From assembly GCA_016935885.1 (NCBI GenBank), contig JAFGQA010000272.1, positions 1-30,707 of the forward strand: a stretch of 30,707 bases of DNA. The letters are read 5' to 3'. A program made the translations under genes and the position numbers. The notes beneath the pieces were generated by a model. It was not told the DNA's origin, did no database searches, and worked only from the letters and a program-made list of their open reading frames with translations. Shown here in pieces: positions 1 to 7,416 of this stretch (positions within the stretch are counted from its first letter, which is position 1; each line of letters starts with the position of its first letter). Source of the stretch: Phycisphaerae bacterium (GTDB taxonomy: Bacteria; Planctomycetota; Phycisphaerae; UBA1845; UTPLA1).

Positions 1-60
1 AGGTAAGGGATAGAACTTTGTTCGGGAAAGGTGGGTTGTCCACAGGCAAATTGCGGACAG
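1..60 (-). repeat. Repeat copy A (DnaA-box-like repeat family)
   Basis: The first 60 bases are a reverse-oriented copy of the repeat also present at 89-150 and 1761-1820. Read on the minus strand of copy C, both share AAGGGATAGAA, then TTTGT, then TTGTCCACA in the same order and spacing. The 9-mer TTGTCCACA at 36-44 differs by one base from the consensus DnaA box TTATCCACA. The copy may continue left of the window. The repeat is seen directly; a replication role is inference. Confidence 0.6.
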
Positions 61-70
61 ATGAAAGAGC

Positions 71-92
71 AGAGAGCCTTGAACGGCTCTCT
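71..92. repeat. Perfect 8-bp inverted repeat between copies A and B
   Basis: AGAGAGCC at 71-78 and GGCTCTCT at 85-92 are exact reverse complements separated by 6 nt. They sit at the centre of the head-to-head pair of repeat copies A and B, so the whole 1-150 segment is one large imperfect palindrome. It could be a cruciform, the loop end of a REPIN-like pair, or a terminator without a T-run. Confidence 0.6.
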
Positions 93-150
93 TGTCGTAT
101 TCGGATGTGGATAAGTGCAGCCTCGTGCACAGACCTCCATCCGTTACTGC
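89..150 (+). repeat. Repeat copy B with perfect DnaA-box 9-mer
   Basis: Forward copy of the repeat. It aligns with 1761-1820 without obvious gaps: both have CTCTT, CGTATTCGG, TGTGGA, a CA-rich stretch and ATCC.TTACT. It contains TGTGGATAA at 106-114, the exact reverse complement of the consensus DnaA box TTATCCACA. It lies 120 bp beyond the stop codon of the minus-strand nuclease gene. Confidence 0.65.
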
Positions 151-270
151 CTATTCACGCCAGCCTTCCCAAGCCGTCCATATCTACGAATTCGAGAAGC
201 TCTCAGCGACGATTCCGCGGACACTACCGGCCGTGCTGATCCGTCCTCACGGCACGGCATGCTCATTGGT

Positions 271-1383
271 CTAGCGGGCGTATTTGTACCCTCGGCAACG
301 GTGAAACGCGTCCAGCCCCTTCCCCATCCAAGAAGACAGCTTTTCGTGAGCCTTGTCCCATTCCAATGAGAATACCTTGCGGGTTGCCTCACCAGACCAT
401 GCCTTACGCCGGAGCCCCTTCACTTCAAGCCTCCGCTGGTCCCCCTTCGCCTTCTCGTTCAAGCGGACGTAGGTGTACATGCTCAGCCGCGGAACCAAAA
501 CCTGGCTGTTGTTCGAGTATAGTTGCAGCTCGAACGCCACGCTCACCTTACGGACCCCCTTTCGCCTGCCTCCCGCATTCGATCTCTTGCGAAAGCCAAC
601 CAAGATAGACACGTCTCGCTTCTTGTCCGACTTCTTCGCTTCCTCGTAGCGGTACAATTGAGTGAACGCGTTCCAACCAGCACTCCGAAGCTCTCCCCAC
701 GCATGGTCGCGGTGCCACTCAAGGCGTGAGACGACCGATGCAAGAGCCGCCAGTCCACTCGCTAGGGTCCCCACATACGTTCGTTCCAGCCCAGCCCACA
801 AATTGACAATGCGCCCAATCCGCTTCCAGTCCTTGTCCCGAACCGGCTCGGCGGCAACCACGTGCTTTGTTCCGAGTAGCTTCATGAATTCCTCCGCAAG
901 CCACCGCTCTGCCTTGTCTCGTCGGTGGTCACCGACGACTGCGGCTACACATCGGCAAATGTCGCCCCATGTTAGGACCGTAACCCTAGACGAGACTGAT
1001 GCAGGTAGTTCCACGTCCGAGTTCGCAACGAGGAGGACCAGCTTGCAGTGTCGCTGCCTCGAGATGTTCCGCAGATGCCTGCGGAGCTGGGCCACACTCA
1101 CCCCGGAAGCGAATTTCACCTCTATGGCAACCAGGTGGCGATCGCCGATAGTGATGAACATGTCGAGAATCGATCGTTCCCCACCAGTAGACGGGGCCAA
1201 CTGCGTGATGACGTCCATGTTCTCGACAGACAGGTTCCTTGCTAGGCCCACCTTGGGTGCCAACTCGGCCCAGAATTGGTGCCGAAAGGCTATGCTCCCT
1301 TCAAACAGCGCCGCAAGACACTGTGTCAGGTAGTTCTCCTCCTGGCGCGGTAGGTGGTCGCCCAGACGGACGAAGAGACTCAC
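271..1383 (-). CDS. PD-(D/E)XK nuclease-superfamily protein of unknown role
   Basis: A 370-aa protein. The clearest signature is a PD-(D/E)XK core: Asp74 in the strand ILDMF and Glu88-Val-Lys90 in LVAIEVKF, followed by the helix VAQLRRHLRNI, which is the normal core order of this nuclease fold. The rest (residues ~150-370) has no recognised domain and is rich in Arg/Lys, consistent with nucleic-acid binding. The start is GTG; GGGAGGTGG lies just upstream on the minus strand and supports it, while an overlapping ATG is out of frame. It is a single-gene unit, divergent from the excisionase/integrase genes and lying between repeat copies B and C. It could be a solitary defence nuclease or element cargo; substrate and partner cannot be read from the sequence. 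Confidence 0.75.
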   Translation of the reverse strand: MSLFVRLGDHLPRQEENYLTQCLAALFEGSIAFRHQFWAELAPKVGLARNLSVENMDVITQLAPSTGGERSILDMFITIGDRHLVAIEVKFASGVSVAQLRRHLRNISRQRHCKLVLLVANSDVELPASVSSRVTVLTWGDICRCVAAVVGDHRRDKAERWLAEEFMKLLGTKHVVAAEPVRDKDWKRIGRIVNLWAGLERTYVGTLASGLAALASVVSRLEWHRDHAWGELRSAGWNAFTQLYRYEEAKKSDKKRDVSILVGFRKRSNAGGRRKGVRKVSVAFELQLYSNNSQVLVPRLSMYTYVRLNEKAKGDQRRLEVKGLRRKAWSGEATRKVFSLEWDKAHEKLSSWMGKGLDAFHRCRGYKYAR

Positions 1384-1988
1384 ATCACCACCTCCCGAGG
1401 ATGGAACTCGAATGTTGCGGTGCCACCGGACCGTCTGGAAGAGCTGTCCCGACCATAGGCCGGATCATAAGTCATCTCGTCCACCGCAGAGGCGTGTTTC
1501 GAGAGTGGGGCCGCGCTCGATAGCGCTATGCGGCCAAACTGCATCTCTCCGAGCTTCGGCAGCCCATTCTCGCGATCCTATGGCGTCGGGCCGCGGATGT
1601 CGTGATAGCGAGGCAGGGGCGCTCGCGGCCGAGGGATCCGGGAAATCAGCTTCCGATCAACTCGTGCGCGGTGAGCACCGCGTGCGAGATTGCTTCGGAC
1701 TTTCGCCGCCACTTGCACTCCTCGGCCCAGCAGCACGCTGGCCCGGCGAAGCAGGTAGGTCTCTTCTCGTATTCGGGTGTGGACAACTACGGTCTCCGGC
1801 ACAAACTTCTATCCCTTACTAAAACGCCGCGGCGTGGGACTATGGCCTTGAGGCTACCCCGTTCGTCGACGGGTTTGCCTGATCGAATCTTCAAGGTGTA
1901 CGGTGGCAGTGGTTGCCCAGGGCGGCGCACGGCTGAGTTGTCCGCGCCGCCTCCCGACCACTGGCCTCTGACAACCTAAATCACCGAT
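1384..1988. other. Gene-free interval containing repeat copy C
   Basis: This 605-bp stretch between the divergent nuclease gene and the excisionase-like gene has short, mutually inconsistent open frames without recognisable domains. Its one clear feature is repeat copy C at 1761-1820. It should also hold the promoters of both flanking transcription units, but no convincing -35/-10 pair was identified. Confidence 0.5.
1761..1820 (+). repeat. Repeat copy C with DnaA-box-like 9-mer
   Basis: Forward copy of the ~60-bp repeat. TGTGGACAA at 1778-1786 is the reverse complement of TTGTCCACA, the same variant box as in copy A. The segment ACAAA.TTCTATCCCTTAC at 1801-1819 is nearly the exact reverse complement of bases 2-20. 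Copies B and C flank the PD-(D/E)XK gene as direct repeats. Confidence 0.65.
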
Positions 1989-2201
1989 ATGCCCATCGCC
2001 TCGCCGACGGCGAACTCGCCGCGCGACTTGCTGACCCCTGACGAGGTTGCGGAGCTTCTTCGCGTCTCGAAGACCAGCGTGTACCGCCTCGTCGAGCGCC
2101 GAGCAATCCGTTTCCACCGCGTCTGCGGCCTTCTCCGTTTCGAACGGGCCGACGTCGAGCAGTACCTGAACACCGGCACCGTGGAGCCGATGGGCAGATA
2201 G
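1989..2201 (+). CDS. Excisionase/AlpA-type helix-turn-helix protein
   Basis: A 70-aa protein with one MerR/excisionase-like winged helix-turn-helix (residues ~14-62). The motif is LLTPDEVAELLRVSKTSVY, an Arg-rich turn, then LLRFERADVEQYL, the hallmark of the helix_turn_helix_17 (excisionase DNA-binding) family. Such proteins bend DNA at attachment sites to favour excision and often act as local repressors. It ends 11 nt before the integrase start, so the two form an xis-int operon. No Shine-Dalgarno sequence is visible. Since this family also includes general small regulators, the excisionase role is inferred from the neighbour. Confidence 0.85.
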   Translation: MPIASPTANSPRDLLTPDEVAELLRVSKTSVYRLVERRAIRFHRVCGLLRFERADVEQYLNTGTVEPMGR

Positions 2202-2212
2202 CAACAACTTCT

Positions 2213-3361
2213 ATGAGCATCCGAAAGATCCGGAACTCGTGGTGGGTCGATTTCCGCGCAAATGGCACCCGCCACCGAATCCGGAGCATCGAGAACTCCC
2301 AGGCAGGAGCGAAGGCGTACGAAGCCGTTCTGCGAAGCCGGCTCAACAAAGGCGAGCCGCTCGTCCCGGCACCGCCGAAGCCGCCGGCCCCGACCTTTGC
2401 GGAGTTCTCCGAGGAGTGGTTCAGGACATACGTGGTGACGAACAACAAACCGTCGTCACAGGTGTCTCGCCGCCGAATCCTGCGGAAGCACCTGCTGCCC
2501 TTCTTCGGCACGACCCGGATCGACGCCATCGACAACGGAATGATTGAGAGGTTCAAGACCTCGAAGCTCGGCGAGGGTCTGGCGGCCAAGACCGTGAACG
2601 TCCAGCTCGGCGTTGTGAGCAAGTGCTTGCGGGATGCGGAGGACTGGGGCGTTCTGTCCGCGCCGCCCCGAATCCGCTGGTTGCGGCAACCCCGTCCCCG
2701 CTTTACCTTCCTCACCCGCGACGAAGCCGACCGCCTCGTCGACGCCATGGAACCTGGCCGTTGGCAAACCATGGCCGTGCTGGCCATCCACACCGGCATG
2801 CGGCTCGGCGAGCTCCTCGGTTTAGAATGGAACGACATCGACCTCGGCGCTCGGCAGCTCGTCGTCCGCCGTTCGATCGTCAACGGAATCGTCGGCACGA
2901 CGAAGAACTATCGGGAACGCCAGCTCCCGCTTTCCGTGGGGGCCATGACTGCCCTGCTCTCGTACCGTCGTGACCACCGCTTGGTCTTCCACCGTGATGA
3001 TGGTACACCGCTCACCTATGGCACGGCCGGACACGCGATCAGCCAGGGGTGGAAGCGCGCCGGCCTCCGGTCCATCGGCTGGCATGCGCTGCGGCACACC
3101 TTTGCTTCCTGGCTTGTCGCCGACGGCGTGCCCTTGCCTGTCGTCCAGGCGCTCCTCGGACACAGCACGATCGAGATGACCATGCGCTACTCTCACCTCG
3201 CGCCCTCCGCCCTCCGCAGCGCCATCCAAGTCCTGGATGAACCCCTAGGCGGCGGTACCGGCGGGTACCGTTGGGCACCCGGCGGGCAACGCGAGTCGGT
3301 TCTCGCCTCGCCGAACACCTCATTCGCATCGCCGCAGACGGCGATTTCTCCGGTCAGCTAA
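2213..3361 (+). CDS. int: Tyrosine recombinase (phage-type integrase)
   Basis: A 382-aa site-specific recombinase with the full catalytic set in order: Arg197 (TGMRLGELLGLEW), His291-x-x-Arg294 (WHALRHTFASWL), His317 (LLGHST) and nucleophile Tyr326 (MRYSHL). A SAM-like core-binding domain occupies residues ~60-165 (TFAEFSEEWF), and a small N-terminal domain opens with SIRKIRNSWWVDFR, as in arm-binding integrases. It probably integrates and excises an element at the tRNA-like site just downstream. The 56-residue tail after Tyr326 is Gly/Arg-rich, and its DNA (3250-3296) contains repeats resembling the direct repeats at 3535 and 7499. Co-transcription with the upstream excisionase is likely. 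Length and residues are normal, so it appears intact. Confidence 0.95.
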   Translation: MSIRKIRNSWWVDFRANGTRHRIRSIENSQAGAKAYEAVLRSRLNKGEPLVPAPPKPPAPTFAEFSEEWFRTYVVTNNKPSSQVSRRRILRKHLLPFFGTTRIDAIDNGMIERFKTSKLGEGLAAKTVNVQLGVVSKCLRDAEDWGVLSAPPRIRWLRQPRPRFTFLTRDEADRLVDAMEPGRWQTMAVLAIHTGMRLGELLGLEWNDIDLGARQLVVRRSIVNGIVGTTKNYRERQLPLSVGAMTALLSYRRDHRLVFHRDDGTPLTYGTAGHAISQGWKRAGLRSIGWHALRHTFASWLVADGVPLPVVQALLGHSTIEMTMRYSHLAPSALRSAIQVLDEPLGGGTGGYRWAPGGQRESVLASPNTSFASPQTAISPVS

Positions 3362-3362
3362 T

Positions 3363-3386
3363 ACAAAAACGCTCCGCCTTGGAGCG
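3363..3386 (-). terminator. Rho-independent terminator on the minus strand
   Basis: On the minus strand, CGCTCC and GGAGCG form a 6-bp stem around a 5-nt loop and are followed directly by TTTTT. It lies 14 nt beyond the tRNA 3' fragment at 3400-3425, where a tRNA gene's own terminator would be. From the plus strand the same hairpin follows the integrase stop directly and may work in both directions. Confidence 0.65.
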
Positions 3387-3399
3387 GAACGTTCTTGTC

Positions 3400-3425
3400 T
3401 GGACCCGGGGAGAATCGAACTCCCG
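3400..3425 (-). tRNA. Truncated tRNA 3' end (T-arm and acceptor), probable attachment site
   Basis: The minus strand reads GGGAG-TTCGATT-CTCCC, a perfect 5-bp T-stem with a consensus 7-nt T-loop, followed by acceptor half CGGGTCC and discriminator A. The complementary 5' acceptor half GGACCCG is not found at the required distance and no D-arm is recognisable, so this is a fragment, not a functional gene. A tRNA 3' end next to an integrase gene is the usual form of an integration junction. The parent tRNA's identity cannot be fixed. Confidence 0.55.
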
Positions 3426-3534
3426 ATGGCCGCCTTCGAGAAATGGCTCAACAGTGCGGATTTAGGCTCAACCAAGCCAAATGCCAGGGTCGCAGCCGTC
3501 GTCGCCCGTCGTCAGATTTCATCCGCCTTCGCCA

Positions 3535-3571
3535 CCTCGTGGGCAACCCGTGGGCAACGCCTCGGGCGAGG
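3535..3571 (+). repeat. Direct repeat copy 1 flanking the Argonaute cassette
   Basis: A 37-bp sequence matching 7499-7535 at 35 of 37 positions. Looser similarity extends ~25 bp to the left (TTCATC, TTCGCC). It contains GTGGGCAAC twice in tandem and ends in CCTCG-GG-CGAGG, a palindrome. The two copies are 3964 bp apart in the same orientation and enclose the TIR-APAZ and Argonaute genes. Confidence 0.8.
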
Positions 3572-3828
3572 TGGCGGCTCGAGCCGGCCTGGGCTCCGAT
3601 TCCAACTGGGATCACGTATGTCAAAAGCCCGTGGACGCGGCCGAGATTCTGCGCAACCATGGGGTTCAAGATGAAGCCTGCCCCGCTCCGACGGCTCAAG
3701 CCGCATTGCGCGAAAGGCAGATGGGCACTCAAATCGCCCAAGTCGTCCTTCCGATCGGAGCCGGCACGGCATTGGCTCGCGTCGACCGGTACTACTCGCA
3801 CACAACGAGTGGAGCGAAGGGCGCCCTG

Positions 3829-5382
3829 ATGACGCGGACACCACGACACGGGAAGCGTGAGGACTCGGCAGCGAGGCGCCCGGAACCCCGAGCCGGGGAT
3901 GTCCTCTCGTCTCCTGCGACACCCCCAGCACCTAGCGATCAATGGGACCTATTCCTCTGCCACGCAAGCGTCGACGAACCTTGGGTGCGGAGGCTCGGTG
4001 AGGCAATCGAGCAGACAGAATTCGCGGGTCGCAGGTTGTCCGTATTCCTCGACGAGTGGGACGTCGGGCTTGGGGCCAACATAGTCCTTCGCCTCAACGA
4101 GGGCCTGAGGAAAAGCCGGTTTGTGGCCGTGATCATGACACCGGAGCTCGTGTCCTCCGAGTGGTGTTCAATGGAGTGGAGTTCAGTGTTTCACCAGGAT
4201 CCGACGAACCGCTCGCGTCGCCTGCTGGTCATCCGCCTGCGTGACTTCCACCTTGTTACCAAGAGTCGCATCGATGTCCCGCCGCTAATAGACACACTGA
4301 ACTTCCTCGATTTCCGCGATAGCAAAGCCTACCAACGCGAACTTGCCCGACTTCGTGCTCACTTGACAGGGCAGGCTCCACCCCGCGGGGCGACAGGATC
4401 GACTCTGCAGGCAAGGCCGGCGGCTGCGCACGTCCTGCCGGCGCTGCCGGACAGACGCGAAGCGCCAGATCAGGTGCCGGAAACGCTTGTTAGCAACCTT
4501 CTTCCGGTCAGGCATTTCCCGAGTGCTGTATGGGGGGCGCAGACGGCCCTGCGGACGCACCAGGAGTTTCCAAAGGGCGTAGACCGGCCGCCTTGCATTC
4601 TCCGCGAAGAACGCATTTTCACGTTCGCGGACCTAAGTCGTTCAACTCCCTTCGACGACGTGATCGGCGCCGACACACCACGCGAGCGCTTCTCGACTGT
4701 TGAGTGGGGTAACGACGAATCAAAGTGGCGGTGGATGATCGAGTTGCTGAACCGAACCCTCGGTCGCTATCTGCGCAGTCTAAGCATTGGGTATGATCCG
4801 GAGACCAGGCGATCCTTCTTTCTGCCCCGTAAGGCTGGCCAATCGGTCTTCCTTCGATGGGGTGGTGGAAAGAGACCACGCTGTCTGGTGCGCGCTCCCA
4901 CTACGCCGAACGGGAATTGGGTACACCAAGCCGCTCGACTACGATTCGAAACGCTGTCGAGTCAGCTCTTTCTTTCTGTCGAACCGTGCTGGATGTTCAC
5001 CACCGACGGTCGGCGGCCAGTTCCGAGCAAGGAAGCGGGGCCTCTTGCCATGTCATGGGGTGGCCGTGAGCGAAACGGGGCAATCTTGCGCCACGTCCTC
5101 ATGTGGTCCGAGGTTCTGGCAAACGGCAAGAGGGAGACGCGCATTCCCGCAGCGGACCAGTCCCTTACCCTCGGCAAGATGCCTGTGACCGTGCGGATGC
5201 CCGTGAGCATCGCGGATGATCACGTGGGCATCGCAGCCTTGCTCAAGCTGACAGAACACGAGGAAAACATGACCGTTGACGAGGACGATCCGCTCTTCGA
5301 GTACCTCGAAGCGGTCGCGGAGAGCGATGGGAGAGCAGAGGACGATGGCGATGAACTCGACGATTTCACGATCGAAAGCTGA
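3829..5382 (+). CDS. TIR-APAZ protein of a short-Argonaute (SPARTA-type) system
   Basis: A 517-aa protein. Residues ~38-180 are a TIR domain: it opens with WDLFLCHASVDEPWVRRL, continues with FLDEWDVGLG, and carries LVSSEWCSMEW, where Glu116 occupies the place of the NAD-hydrolase catalytic glutamate of TIR enzymes. After a Pro/Ala-rich linker, residues ~225-505 match the APAZ region (FTFADLSRSTPFDDVIG, SLSIGYDPETRRSFF, FLSVEPCWMFT), which replaces the Argonaute N/PAZ lobes and binds the short Argonaute. In this family, guide-directed target binding activates the TIR domain, which depletes NAD and stops the infected cell. The start at 3829 is preferred because GGAGCGAAGG lies just upstream; the frame is open to 3481 but without homology. 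It overlaps the Argonaute start by about 30 nt, implying translational coupling. Confidence 0.92.
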   Translation: MTRTPRHGKREDSAARRPEPRAGDVLSSPATPPAPSDQWDLFLCHASVDEPWVRRLGEAIEQTEFAGRRLSVFLDEWDVGLGANIVLRLNEGLRKSRFVAVIMTPELVSSEWCSMEWSSVFHQDPTNRSRRLLVIRLRDFHLVTKSRIDVPPLIDTLNFLDFRDSKAYQRELARLRAHLTGQAPPRGATGSTLQARPAAAHVLPALPDRREAPDQVPETLVSNLLPVRHFPSAVWGAQTALRTHQEFPKGVDRPPCILREERIFTFADLSRSTPFDDVIGADTPRERFSTVEWGNDESKWRWMIELLNRTLGRYLRSLSIGYDPETRRSFFLPRKAGQSVFLRWGGGKRPRCLVRAPTTPNGNWVHQAARLRFETLSSQLFLSVEPCWMFTTDGRRPVPSKEAGPLAMSWGGRERNGAILRHVLMWSEVLANGKRETRIPAADQSLTLGKMPVTVRMPVSIADDHVGIAALLKLTEHEENMTVDEDDPLFEYLEAVAESDGRAEDDGDELDDFTIES

Positions 5383-6889
5383 CGATGTCGAGCGGGCGCT
5401 AGCGAAGCAGCCTTCCAGTTTTCGCAGTTGGTTTATCGATGAGCCTCTCCTTTCATTCCAGCGCGGGCAGTCCCCTGATCCCAAGACCGGAATTGCCTCC
5501 TACGGAGTCTGGCGAGAGCCGACTGATAGCTCTACTCGCAGGCTAACCATCGGCATCATCGGAACCGGCGATACGATCGGGCCAACGCAACATTGGCTTG
5601 CTCGATGCAGAACGACGGTACACCCGGCTCCAGACGACAACGTGAGCCCCATTCTCGCGCCCAGCTTTCCGGGCATGGCCACGCAAACCGCGTTCGACGT
5701 CAGTATCGACATCCCATCTCAACTGATTGAAACAATTACGCCAACAGAGGTCAGTGTCTGCTTGGAGAGCGATGACCGCGACCGGCGGGTGGATCTCCTG
5801 GGAGCGCGGATCCGAGAACGTCTACTGGCGCTCGCCGAGAAGGACGTTCGTCCGGACGTGGTCATCGTGGCGCTCTCGCAAGAGATACGCGATGCGGCAG
5901 GCGCAGGACGCTCGCCGCCACGACGGCCACGGAAGCCAAAGAAGGAGGATAGGCAGCTGTCCCTCTTGTCCTTCCTCGACCCTCCTCTGCCTCCTCTGGG
6001 ACCGCCCCTTTCTCGGACGCTTCACCGAGTTGTCAAGGCGGCGGGCATGAAGGCAGGTCTTCCGACCCAGCTGGCTTGGCCGGGAACGTTCGCTGGCGGC
6101 GAGGGCGTTGAGGACGACGCGACACGGGCCTGGAACTTCTGCACGGCGCTCTACTACAAGGCGGGTGGAGTGCCGTGGCGTGTTCGCGGCCTAGCCAAGA
6201 ACACCTGCTACGTCGGAATCAGCTTCTATCGTCCGATCTCGGATGGAGGCGTCCTTCAGACCAGCATGGCCCAAGCATTCTCCGATCGTGGTGAGGGCCT
6301 CGTACTGCGCGGTGAAAGCTTCGAATGGGACACCAAGACCCAGGGCGCCCCTCGGCTCACACGCGACAGTGCCAGACGCTTGCTTTCGGATGTGCTCGCA
6401 CACTACGCGACTCATCTTCGTCAGAGACCCGTTCGCGTCGTGGTTCACAAGTCGTCCGGCTACGGAGACGACGAGTTGGCCGGGTTCAAGGACGCTCTAG
6501 GTCCGGAGATGCCATTCTACGATTTCTTGTCGATTCGGAAAAGTGACATTCGCTTCTTGCGAACCGGTGATGAGCCACCAATCCGGGGAACAGCAGTTGA
6601 GGTCGCACCACATCGGTATGTCTTCTACACTCGTGGATATGTCCCCTTCCTTCGTATCTATCCGGGAATGCGGGTTCCTCGGCCGCTCTTGGTTACTCAG
6701 CATCGTGGCGCCGGCAATGTCGCCGAGGTGTTGGCTGAGATCTTGTCGCTGACGAAACTCAACTGGAACTCCGCCGCCTTTGCTCACGCTGAACCGATAA
6801 CGCTGGCGTTCTCCAGAACGGTCGGGCTGATCCTTTCGGAGCTACCTGCCGACACGCAGCCGCAGCCACTCTACCGATACTATATGTAG
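5351..6889 (+). CDS. Short prokaryotic Argonaute (MID-PIWI), SPARTA partner
   Basis: About 512 aa, the usual size for a short Argonaute with only MID and PIWI lobes. The N-terminus has the family's FIDEPLLSFQRGQSPDPKTGIASYGV. The MID region (~70-210) includes RPDVVIVALSQEI; the PIWI region (~225-512) includes ACFYR-like CYVGISFYRP, VVVHKSSGY and the hydrophobic end YRYYM. In catalytic Argonautes the GIS position carries the first active-site Asp; here it is Ser (about residue 291), so target slicing is unlikely, as in other short Argonautes. It should bind an RNA guide and present target DNA to trigger the TIR partner. ATG 5351 has GAGG 9 nt upstream; 5345, 5327 or 5276 are alternatives. The gene overlaps the 3' end of the TIR-APAZ gene. 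Confidence 0.9.
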   Translation: MNSTISRSKADDVERALAKQPSSFRSWFIDEPLLSFQRGQSPDPKTGIASYGVWREPTDSSTRRLTIGIIGTGDTIGPTQHWLARCRTTVHPAPDDNVSPILAPSFPGMATQTAFDVSIDIPSQLIETITPTEVSVCLESDDRDRRVDLLGARIRERLLALAEKDVRPDVVIVALSQEIRDAAGAGRSPPRRPRKPKKEDRQLSLLSFLDPPLPPLGPPLSRTLHRVVKAAGMKAGLPTQLAWPGTFAGGEGVEDDATRAWNFCTALYYKAGGVPWRVRGLAKNTCYVGISFYRPISDGGVLQTSMAQAFSDRGEGLVLRGESFEWDTKTQGAPRLTRDSARRLLSDVLAHYATHLRQRPVRVVVHKSSGYGDDELAGFKDALGPEMPFYDFLSIRKSDIRFLRTGDEPPIRGTAVEVAPHRYVFYTRGYVPFLRIYPGMRVPRPLLVTQHRGAGNVAEVLAEILSLTKLNWNSAAFAHAEPITLAFSRTVGLILSELPADTQPQPLYRYYM

Positions 6890-6977
6890 CGTGGCCAACC
6901 GCCAACGCTGCGAAGGGCGCTCTCGCCGTTCGCACCACCAAGCTCGGTCCGGGACAGCAAGTCTTCGTTCGGGGAAC

Positions 6978-7002
6978 TCGGGTTCAAATCCGGTTGGGGC
7001 TA
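6978..7002 (+). other. tRNA 3'-end-like remnant (degenerate)
   Basis: GGGTTCAAATCC at 6980-6991 matches the conserved T-arm box of tRNA genes, and the next bases, TGGGGCTA, could be an acceptor strand with discriminator A. Two of the five T-stem pairs are mismatched and no upstream D- or anticodon arm was found. It is at best a decayed fragment; chance similarity is possible. Confidence 0.3.
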
Positions 7003-7170
7003 CTTCACCTTCCTTGTGCAGGCATCGCCAACGGTCGCCAGAATTGGCTCAAGGACGCGGGAAATCGGATTCCAGCGACTGTCAATCATTACCACGAACA
7101 CCGCTCGTCTCCACCGGTTGCGGCAACCTGCTGTCAACCGCAGCGGAGTCGTGAAAGCTCGCGACCCAGC

Positions 7171-7200
7171 CGAAGCACCGCCCACAAAGGCGGTGCTTCG
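7171..7200. terminator. Perfect 12-bp hairpin, probable terminator
   Basis: CGAAGCACCGCC (7171-7182) and GGCGGTGCTTCG (7189-7200) are exact reverse complements around the loop CACAAA. The plus strand continues with AGTTTCT, a weak T-rich tail. It lies 282 nt beyond the Argonaute stop codon and faces the convergent 1266-aa gene, so it could end transcription from either side. Confidence 0.6.
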
Positions 7201-7361
7201 AGTTTCTACGGTCCGGACCACCATCCTCGGCCAGGCGCCGCGGGGGAGCCCGAACTGTCCGAGCGCCCGGACAGTTCGCCGATCCTGGGGCAATCTGGGC
7301 GCGGGTTCGGACTCATGGTTGTGGTGTGCCATCCGAGAGCTAATCCGAACCAACGATGAAC

Positions 7362-7416
7362 CGGATGCGTAGGGAGGGTCGAACTCCCGACCGTCCGGTC
7401 GGGAATACCGCTCAAC
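7362..7416 (-). other. tRNA-like segment with intact T-arm, incomplete
   Basis: The minus strand reads GGTTGAGCGGTA (D-loop-like), then a 7-bp stem CCCGACC/GGTCGGG with a 4-nt loop where an anticodon arm would be, then GGGAG-TTCGACC-CTCCC, a perfect T-arm. The anticodon hairpin has the wrong geometry (18 nt, tetraloop) and the candidate acceptor TACGCAT has no 5' partner. It resembles a rearranged or decayed tRNA, in the same orientation and at a similar distance (~115 nt) from direct repeat copy 2 as the 3400-3425 fragment is from copy 1. Confidence 0.35.

Larger units (their letters stand above)
3387..3828. other. Attachment-like interval between integrase and TIR-APAZ gene
   Basis: The interval holds the tRNA 3' fragment (3400-3425), direct repeat copy 1 (3535-3571) and about 250 bp upstream of the TIR-APAZ start. 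The TIR-APAZ frame stays open back to 3481, but that extension runs through the repeat and shows no domain, so it is taken as non-coding. The promoter for the TIR-APAZ/Argonaute operon should be here; no strong -35/-10 pair was seen. Confidence 0.45.

Noticed and set aside
1981..2898. 305-codon minus-strand frame opposite the integrase
   Set aside because: It is the antisense of the well-supported excisionase and integrase genes, with low-complexity Ser/Arg content.
3400..3480. Complete tRNA gene on the minus strand
   Set aside because: The T-arm and 3' acceptor are good, but no matching 5' acceptor GGACCCG or D-arm occurs within tRNA length.
3481..3828. N-terminal extension of the TIR-APAZ protein
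   Set aside because: It would translate through direct repeat copy 1; it has no domain, and ATG 3829 has a good ribosome site.
6000..6889. Catalytically active Argonaute
   Set aside because: Only MID-PIWI length, and the first catalytic Asp position is Ser, so slicing is unlikely.
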